Below are positions 5,775 through 10,115 of a stretch of 10,115 bases of DNA, one piece after another (position 1 is the stretch's first letter; every line of letters starts with the position of its first letter). A program made the position numbers and the translations under genes. The notes below the pieces were generated by a model that saw only the letters and a program-made list of their open reading frames with translations, did no database searches and was not told the DNA's origin. Source of the stretch: Rhodoferax sp. (lineage in GTDB: Bacteria > Pseudomonadota > Gammaproteobacteria > Burkholderiales > Burkholderiaceae_C); the NCBI GenBank assembly GCA_017880985.1, contig JADGRK010000061.1, forward strand, positions 1 through 10,115. The letters are read 5' to 3'.

Positions 5775-5817
5775 TAGCTGGTTGCGCATAAACGACGGGG
5801 GCTAGCAGCCTATTCAA
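5775..5817 (+). repeat. Dispersed intergenic repeat, copy C
   Basis: TAGCTGGTTGCGCATAAACG followed by ACGGGGGCTAGCAGCCTATTCAA. It matches copies A (1648-1687) and B (1913-1953) at the TAGCTGG-n-CGCA and ACGGGGG cores. The ends are roughly inverted (TAGCTGGTTGC against GCTAGCAGCCTA), so it could form an imperfect hairpin. It fills nearly the whole 45-bp gap between the DUF4337 stop and the exonuclease start, where a ribosome binding site would be expected. Confidence 0.65.
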
Positions 5818-5819
5818 TT

Positions 5820-6590
5820 ATGAAACTTGCGACCTGGAACATCAACTCGCTGACGGTGCGGCTGCCGCAGGTGATCGACTGGCTGGCTGCCCATCCGGTC
5901 GATGTGCTGGTGTTGCAGGAACTCAAGCTGACGGATGACAAGTTTCCGTTTGAAGCGTTCACCCAAGCCGGTTACCAGGCCCAGTGTTTTGGCCAAAAGA
6001 CCTACAACGGCGTGGCGCTGATCTCAACTACCCCGGCCAGCAACGTCGTCAAGAACGTCCCCGGCTTTGCCGACGACATGGCGCGCGTCATCAGTGCCGA
6101 CGTGGCCGGTGTGCGCGTCATTGGGGCCTATTTTCCGAACGGCCAGGAGCCCGGCAGCGACAAATTTGAGTACAAGATGGCATGGCTCAAGGGCCTGCGC
6201 GACTGGGTTCGCGCCGAACTGCTCCAGCACCCCGAACTGGTGCTGATGGGTGACTGCAACATCACCTTTGACGATGCCGATGTGTGGGACCCGGTGGGCC
6301 TGAAAGACACCATCCATTGCACCGAAGAAGAGCGTTACCACCTGCGTGCCTTGATTGCGCTGGGGCTGCATGACGCGTTCCGCCTGTTCGCGCAACCCGA
6401 GAAAAGCTATTCCTGGTGGGACTATCGCGACTTCGCCTTTCGACGTAACCATGGCCTGCGCATTGACCACATACTGGTCAGCGATGCGCTCAAGCCGCTG
6501 GTGAAGGCCTGCACCATCGACAAGGCACCGCGCAAGAACGAACGCCCGAGTGACCATGCACCGGTCGTCATGGAGCTTGCCCAGCCCTAG
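5820..6590 (+). CDS. xth: Exodeoxyribonuclease III (AP endonuclease family 1)
   Basis: 256 residues, close to the E. coli XthA length. It cleaves DNA 5' to abasic sites and degrades duplex DNA 3' to 5' in base excision repair. The family catalytic set is present: Asn7 in TWNINS, Glu34 in VLQELKLTDD, Tyr104 in GAYFPNG, Asp145 and Asn147 in LMGDCNITFDDADVWDP, Asp216 in GLRIDHIL, and His246 in PSDHAPVV. The substrate-binding loop SYSWWDYRD (196-204) is also present. The ATG at 5820 gives the canonical N-terminus MKLATWNINS, though no Shine-Dalgarno sequence precedes it, because copy C of the dispersed repeat occupies that position. It converges with ntrC across a palindromic element. Confidence 0.95.
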   Translation: MKLATWNINSLTVRLPQVIDWLAAHPVDVLVLQELKLTDDKFPFEAFTQAGYQAQCFGQKTYNGVALISTTPASNVVKNVPGFADDMARVISADVAGVRVIGAYFPNGQEPGSDKFEYKMAWLKGLRDWVRAELLQHPELVLMGDCNITFDDADVWDPVGLKDTIHCTEEERYHLRALIALGLHDAFRLFAQPEKSYSWWDYRDFAFRRNHGLRIDHILVSDALKPLVKACTIDKAPRKNERPSDHAPVVMELAQP

Positions 6591-6593
6591 ACG

Positions 6594-6651
6594 CTGTCAT
6601 TGCGGGCGTGACCCGCAATCCATGGATCCCGGGTCGAGTTCGGGATGACAG
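6594..6651. repeat. Palindromic dispersed repeat between convergent genes, possible bidirectional terminator
   Basis: CTGTCAT (6594-6600) and ATGACAG (6645-6651) are perfect outer arms. Inside are two further hairpins: TGCGGG-CGTGA-CCCGCA (6601-6617) and ATCCCG-n9-CGGGAT (6626-6646, sharing two bases with the outer arm). The whole can fold as a three-way junction. The sequence resembles the widespread TGTCATTGCGGG...GGGATGACAG repeats that I recall from many proteobacteria. It lies 3 bp after the xth stop and 22 bp before the ntrC stop, where a two-way terminator would be useful; no T-run is present. Confidence 0.75.
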
Positions 6652-6673
6652 ACCTGGAGGTACGGCGCGACAG

Positions 6674-8203
6674 TTACTCCAAACCGAGTTCCTGAATCTT
6701 GCGCGTGATGGTGTTGCGGCCAATGCCGAGTTTTTGCGCCGCCTCAATGCGCCGACCCCGGGTGGCGGCCAGAGCGGTGAGAATCAGCCGGGATTCAAAC
6801 CGGCGCGTCAACTCGTCCCACACATCGTGCCGGCCGGTCGCCAGCAAGGCGATGGCGTCTGCCTCCAGCCCCAGTTCCCAGCCGCCACCACTGGTTTGCG
6901 GCACCGGCACCGCCGCAGGCGCATTCGCCTGAGCCGCCGCCGCGTCGGGCAAAACAACAGGTGTGAGCTCCTGCGTGGGTTCCTGCATGGATGGGGTGGC
7001 CGCCGGCAGTGGAATGGGAGACTGGCCCGGACCACCAGCGGTCACCCCCACCTCGGGCGGCAAATCTTTGGGCTCAATCACCTGCGCTGGCGCCATCACC
7101 GTCAGCCAGTGGCAGATGTTTTCCAACTGCCGCACATTGCCGGGAAAGCTGAAGTTGCCCAGCCACGCCAGCGCCGCATCGGAAATCCGTTTGGGCTCCA
7201 CGCCGAGCTGAGCGGCACTTTGCTGCAGGAAGTGGCGGGTCAACATCGCTATGTCTTCTTTGCGCTCGCGCAGCGCCGGCAAACGCAGACGGATGACGTT
7301 GAGCCGGTGAAACAAGTCTTCCCGGAACGCGCCATCCTTGACGCGCTGCTCCAGGTTCTGGTGCGTGGCAGCAATCACGCGCACATTCGTTTTCACGGCA
7401 CTGTGACCGCCTACCCGGTAGAAATGGCCGTCACTCAGCACGCGCAGCAAACGGGTTTGCAGGTCAAACGGCATATCGCCGATTTCGTCCAGAAACAGCG
7501 TGCCCCCATCAGCCTGCTCAAAGCGGCCACGGCGCATGGTCTGGGCGCCCGTGAAGGCACCGCGCTCGTGCCCGAACAGCTCGGATTCGAGCAGGTCTTT
7601 CGGAATGGCCGCCGTGTTGATCGCCACAAACGGGCCGTTGGCGCGGGGCGAATGCTTGTGCAAGGCACGCGCCACCAGTTCCTTGCCCGAGCCCGACTCG
7701 CCCGTGATCATGACCGTGACATTGCTCTGGCTCAAGCGGCCAATGGCGCGAAACACGTCCTGCATCGCAGGGGCCTGACCCAGCATCTCCGGACTCTCCG
7801 CCATGCATTCTTCGGCCACTTCTTCACGCTGGCTTTCTTCCACCGCACGGCGAATCAGCTCCACTGCCTTGGGCAAATCAAACGGCTTGGGCAGGTATTC
7901 AAACGCGCCGCCCTGAAAGGCCGATACCGCGCTGTCCAGGTCGGAATAGGCGGTCATGATGATCACCGGCAGTCCGGGGTACTTCTCTTTGACCTTTTCC
8001 AGCAAATCCAGCCCCGAGCCGCCCGGCATGCGAATGTCGCTGACCAGCACCTGGGGACCGTTGTCGTCATTGGCGGTGGTGAGCGCGTTCAGGACCTCCC
8101 GCGGACTGGTAAAGCTGCGGGTCGGCAGATTTTCGCGCAGCAACGCCTTTTCCAGTACAAAGCGGATGGACTGGTCATCATCTACGATCCAAATCGGCTT
8201 CAT
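6674..8203 (-). CDS. ntrC: Nitrogen regulation response regulator NtrC (sigma54-dependent activator)
   Basis: 509 residues in three domains. The receiver (1-120) has the acidic pocket at Asp8-Asp10 (VDDD), phosphoacceptor Asp56 (VLVSDIRMPGG) and Lys106 (PKPF). The AAA+ domain has Walker A GESGSGKE (168-175), the sigma54 contact loop GAFTGA (215-220), Walker B GGTLFLDE (233-240) and arginine-finger residues around REDLFHRLNV (294-303). A long Ala/Pro-rich linker (about 386-440) precedes a Fis-type helix-turn-helix (RRIEAAQKLGIGRNTITRKI, 484-503). Phosphorylated NtrC hydrolyses ATP to open sigma54 promoters of nitrogen-assimilation genes. I use ATG 8203, placed 9 bases after GAGGTG. A GTG at 8215 would overlap that site. 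It follows ntrB after 87 bp containing a palindromic repeat. Confidence 0.97.
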   Translation of the reverse strand: MKPIWIVDDDQSIRFVLEKALLRENLPTRSFTSPREVLNALTTANDDNGPQVLVSDIRMPGGSGLDLLEKVKEKYPGLPVIIMTAYSDLDSAVSAFQGGAFEYLPKPFDLPKAVELIRRAVEESQREEVAEECMAESPEMLGQAPAMQDVFRAIGRLSQSNVTVMITGESGSGKELVARALHKHSPRANGPFVAINTAAIPKDLLESELFGHERGAFTGAQTMRRGRFEQADGGTLFLDEIGDMPFDLQTRLLRVLSDGHFYRVGGHSAVKTNVRVIAATHQNLEQRVKDGAFREDLFHRLNVIRLRLPALRERKEDIAMLTRHFLQQSAAQLGVEPKRISDAALAWLGNFSFPGNVRQLENICHWLTVMAPAQVIEPKDLPPEVGVTAGGPGQSPIPLPAATPSMQEPTQELTPVVLPDAAAAQANAPAAVPVPQTSGGGWELGLEADAIALLATGRHDVWDELTRRFESRLILTALAATRGRRIEAAQKLGIGRNTITRKIQELGLE

Positions 8204-8211
8204 ATGTTTTG

Positions 8212-8218
8212 TCACCTC
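8212..8218 (-). promoter_or_regulatory. Ribosome binding site of ntrC
   Basis: GAGGTGA on the minus strand, 8 bases before ATG 8203. It contains the alternative GTG start (8215) and therefore argues against it. Confidence 0.7.
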
Positions 8219-8242
8219 AGGTCAACTGTTAAAAGGCATTGT

Positions 8243-8284
8243 GGGACAGACCGCAGCTACGCGCAGCGAGCCAGCTCTGTCCCC
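8243..8284 (+). repeat. 42-bp palindromic GGGACAGA repeat, copy 1 (ntrB-ntrC gap)
   Basis: It starts GGGACAGACCGCAGCTAC and ends AGCTCTGTCCCC; the outer 8 bases (GGGACAGA and TCTGTCCC) are perfect inverted arms. A second copy in opposite orientation at 10066-10107 matches 37 of 42 bases. It occupies half of the 87-bp gap between ntrB and ntrC, 7 bp past the ntrB stop on the minus strand. It resembles REP-type palindromes mobilised by REP-associated tyrosine transposases, but no such gene is in the window. As mRNA it could form a hairpin that affects the NtrB:NtrC ratio. Confidence 0.8.
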
Positions 8285-8290
8285 AACATT

Positions 8291-9394
8291 TCAAGGCAAA
8301 GGAATCAATACCTTGAAATCCGTGCGGCCCGGCACACTGTCGCACTCGATCAAGCCGTGGTGTTGCTGCACAAAGGTTTGCGCCAAAGTCAGCCCCAGCC
8401 CCGAACCGCCTTCCCGTCCCGACACCAGTGGATAGAAAATGCGGTCCTTGATCGAGTCTGGTATACCAGGCCCGTTGTCGATCACATGCAATTCCAGTGC
8501 CAACCGGTAGCGCTGTTTGCCAAAAGTGGTCTGGCGCGCGATGCGGGTGCAAAAAGTCAGGCGCGCGTCCCCGGCTGCAATCTGTTCCGCCAGCGCCTGG
8601 CAGGCGTTGTGCGCAATGTTGAGCACGGTCTGGATGAGCTGTTCGCGGTCGCCGCGAAACTCCGGAATTGAGGTGTCAAAGTCCCGGACTACCGTCAAAC
8701 CCCTGGGAAACTCAGCCGACAGCAGCAAACGCACATGCTCGCAGACCTCATGAATGTTGACGTCGCCAACTGTATGCGGAAGTCGGTGCGGCGCCAGCAG
8801 CCGATCTACCAGCGTTTGCAGTCGGTCGGCCTCATGAATGATGACCTGCGTGTATTCTCTGAGTTCAGAGGATTCAATTTCCATTTCCAGCAACTGCGCC
8901 GCGCCACGGATGCCGCCAAGAGGATTTTTGATCTCGTGCGCCAGATTGCGGATCAGCTCCTTATTGGCTTGGGCCTGCTCGGCCAGGCGTTCTTCCCGAT
9001 CCTGGCGCGCTTGCTGCTCGAGTGGCAGCAATTCGACAATGATTTCATCCGGATTTTCGGTTTGCGTCACGATCACGTGGACTGGCAGTGGTTCATGGCC
9101 CAAACGCTTGAGCCAGGCGTCGTAACGCAAAGAGGCGAATTCATTGCCGCCCGCGGCTTGCAGTGCATTCTGAAGTTCGGCCGGCTCGATAAAGCTGTCA
9201 GGAAAACAAGAGCCCACAATCGAGCGGCGTGCAATGCCGCGAGCATCTTCCAGCGCCGCGTTGGCAAATAGGACGCTGCCATTGCTGTGCACCACCGCCA
9301 CCAGTGTGGCGAGCAGATCAAACGACTGAAACCGCTGTGCGCTGGCAGCGGCAGAAGCATTAGCGACCAATGTCGGCAGGGCAGGTGAGTTCAA
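8291..9394 (-). CDS. ntrB: Nitrogen regulation sensor histidine kinase NtrB
   Basis: 367 residues, soluble, with no membrane segment. An N-terminal PAS-like domain (about 22-120, FQSFDLLATLVAVVHSNGSV) precedes a short coiled linker rich in Gln and Glu. The dimerisation/phosphoacceptor helix has His153 in NLAHEIKNPLGGIRGAAQLL. The ATP-binding domain has the N-box VLNIAHNACQAL (257-268), G1 box DNGPGIP (306-312) and G2 box SGREGGSGLGLTLA (325-338). NtrB phosphorylates NtrC at low nitrogen and, with PII bound, dephosphorylates it. The only sensible start is TTG at 9394, five bases after the stop of the preceding gene; there is no in-frame ATG nearby and no clear ribosome binding site, which points to translational coupling and low expression. 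Confidence 0.96.
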   Translation of the reverse strand: MNSPALPTLVANASAAASAQRFQSFDLLATLVAVVHSNGSVLFANAALEDARGIARRSIVGSCFPDSFIEPAELQNALQAAGGNEFASLRYDAWLKRLGHEPLPVHVIVTQTENPDEIIVELLPLEQQARQDREERLAEQAQANKELIRNLAHEIKNPLGGIRGAAQLLEMEIESSELREYTQVIIHEADRLQTLVDRLLAPHRLPHTVGDVNIHEVCEHVRLLLSAEFPRGLTVVRDFDTSIPEFRGDREQLIQTVLNIAHNACQALAEQIAAGDARLTFCTRIARQTTFGKQRYRLALELHVIDNGPGIPDSIKDRIFYPLVSGREGGSGLGLTLAQTFVQQHHGLIECDSVPGRTDFKVLIPLP

Positions 9395-9399
9395 GCGGC

Positions 9400-9888
9400 T
9401 TATTTTGCGGCTGAGCGGTTGCCAAGGCGTTCTATCTCGCGCCGAATACCGGCAATATCGCTCTCGTTGCGGGCCAGACTGGCCTTGAGTTCAACCACCC
9501 GATCGAGGTATTTTTGCTGATTGCGGGCCTCGCTGCCCAGTTTTTCAGGCGCACCGTTGTTGTATTCCCTGGTCAATTCGGCCTGGCGCGACTCGGCTTT
9601 CTTCAGTTCTGAGCCCAGAATCAGGTGCGCATCCGAGTCACGCGATTTTTGGTCAGTGGCATCCACCCGCAGTGCCGCAGACGCCCCGCTGCGCGCCGCT
9701 GCCGAGGCCGCCGGGCGCGTGCCTTTGACGACCGTCACGTTGCCGCCTTCCATCAGCTTGCAGCCTTTGGTGTGGGAGCCGGGCACGGTGTTGGTGTATT
9801 CATTGCCGCAGCGGTAAATTCGTTCCTGTGCAAAACTGTTTGCTACAAAAACGCTAGCTGCCAACGGGATCAATAAAGCATATTTCAT
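9400..9888 (-). CDS. Small exported coiled-coil protein upstream of ntrB (DUF4124-like N-terminus)
   Basis: 162 residues. A signal peptide is clear: MKYALLIPLAASVFVANSFA, with likely cleavage after Ala20 (SFA-QE). The start of the mature protein, ERIYRCGNEYTN with a second Cys in KGCKL (Cys27 and Cys43), resembles the small beta-rich DUF4124 module and may hold a disulfide. An Ala-rich linker (about 59-72) leads to a charged helix (about 90-157, for example LKKAESRQAELTREY and IAGIRREIERLG) likely to form a coiled coil. It would act in the periplasm. I believe small secreted proteins of this kind sit between glnA and ntrB in related Burkholderiales, but no role is known. It is the first gene of the ntrBC transcript as seen here. 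Confidence 0.8.
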   Translation of the reverse strand: MKYALLIPLAASVFVANSFAQERIYRCGNEYTNTVPGSHTKGCKLMEGGNVTVVKGTRPAASAAARSGASAALRVDATDQKSRDSDAHLILGSELKKAESRQAELTREYNNGAPEKLGSEARNQQKYLDRVVELKASLARNESDIAGIRREIERLGNRSAAK

Positions 9889-9977
9889 AGGATTTCAGGC
9901 ACCAAAAAAGGCATGGATCAGGGTGCCAGTATGCGTCAGTTATCGACAAAGCAAAAAAAGTCAATGACTTTCCAATG

Positions 9978-10006
9978 AAAAAGGACGGTCTGTGCCGTCC
10001 TTTTTT
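9978..10006. terminator. Bidirectional intrinsic terminator
   Basis: AAAAA-GGACGG-TCTGTG-CCGTCC-TTTTTT: a perfect 6-bp GC-rich stem extended by an A-run and a T-run, so it works on both strands. On the minus strand it would end a gene to the right of the window, where glnA is expected, and separate it from the ntrBC operon starting at 9888. The interval 9889-9977 must then hold the operon's promoter. On the minus strand I see only weak candidates, such as TTGCTT and CATACT 15 bp apart. Confidence 0.85.
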
Positions 10007-10025
10007 GCCCCATTCCTAATCAGTT

Positions 10026-10039
10026 GGGACAGAGCTGGC
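10026..10039 (-). repeat. Partial GGGACAGA repeat (third copy)
   Basis: GGGACAGAGCTGGC is identical to the reverse complement of 8270-8283, the right end of copy 1. The preceding GTT also matches, apart from one missing G. The match stops after 14 bases, so it is a truncated copy standing 26 bp from the full copy at 10066. Confidence 0.55.
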
Positions 10040-10065
10040 GGGCAGCCGACATCTGTTGACCAGTC

Positions 10066-10107
10066 GGGGACAGAGCTTGTTCACTACGTGTAGCTGCGGT
10101 CTGTCCC
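10066..10107 (-). repeat. 42-bp palindromic GGGACAGA repeat, copy 2
   Basis: On the minus strand it reads GGGACAGACCGCAGCTAC and ends AGCTCTGTCCCC, matching copy 1 (8243-8284) at 37 of 42 positions. All five differences fall in the central 12 bases. It lies in inverted orientation relative to copy 1, upstream of the ntrBC operon and beyond the terminator. No gene is visible from 10007 to the window end. Confidence 0.8.
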
Positions 10108-10115
10108 GCAAGGTC

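Noticed and set aside
6608..8671. A 687-codon open frame on the plus strand
   Set aside because: It lies antisense to ntrC and the end of ntrB, whose domains and catalytic motifs are unmistakable. Its own sequence is low-complexity Arg/Gln/His-rich, typical of a shadow in GC-rich DNA.
9910..9928. Sigma54 -24/-12 promoter for the ntrBC operon (TGGCAC on the minus strand followed by ATGC)
   Set aside because: The GC element is 3 bp too far from the GG element for a sigma54 promoter, and spacing is strict.

Overview
The window looks like a chromosomal segment of a betaproteobacterium, most likely Burkholderiales and probably Comamonadaceae (Rhodoferax/Polaromonas-like). This is inferred from the family-typical proteins (DUF2069, a D2HGDH-type FAD oxidase, DUF4337, NtrB/NtrC preceded by a small secreted protein), the high GC of the housekeeping genes, and a TAGCTGG-type dispersed repeat of the kind I associate with that family. 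No database search was possible.

Layout. 1-1600 (+): the end of a DUF2069 membrane protein, then a complete FAD-linked 2-hydroxyacid dehydrogenase. 1601-2890: a decayed zone with two copies of a dispersed repeat, a shattered ABC exporter pseudogene on the minus strand, and an unidentified open-frame fragment. 2790-3400: a small AT-richer island with a hicB-hicA toxin-antitoxin pair between two integron attC-like sites and no integrase in view. 3468-6590 (+): housekeeping genes in a row, namely an ABM-fold protein, thyA, folA, a DUF4337 membrane protein and an exodeoxyribonuclease III gene. 6594-6651: a palindromic element between convergent genes. 6674-9888 (-): ntrC, ntrB and a small exported coiled-coil protein, apparently one operon. 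9978-10006: a bidirectional terminator. 10026-10107: copies of a palindromic GGGACAGA repeat that also lies between ntrB and ntrC.

How the genes work together. ThyA makes dTMP and leaves dihydrofolate, which FolA reduces back to tetrahydrofolate; their reading frames abut. NtrB senses nitrogen status and controls phosphorylation of NtrC, a sigma54-dependent activator. glnA would be expected to the right of the window, beyond the terminator. HicA is an mRNA-targeting toxin and HicB its antitoxin; the pair probably maintains itself as a former mobile cassette.

Most worth a second look: the attC-bounded hicBA unit with a perfect palindrome on its putative -10; the multiply deleted ABC exporter with a repeat at one deletion junction; and the 42-bp palindromic repeat around ntrB, whose copies differ in a codon-like period-3 pattern.
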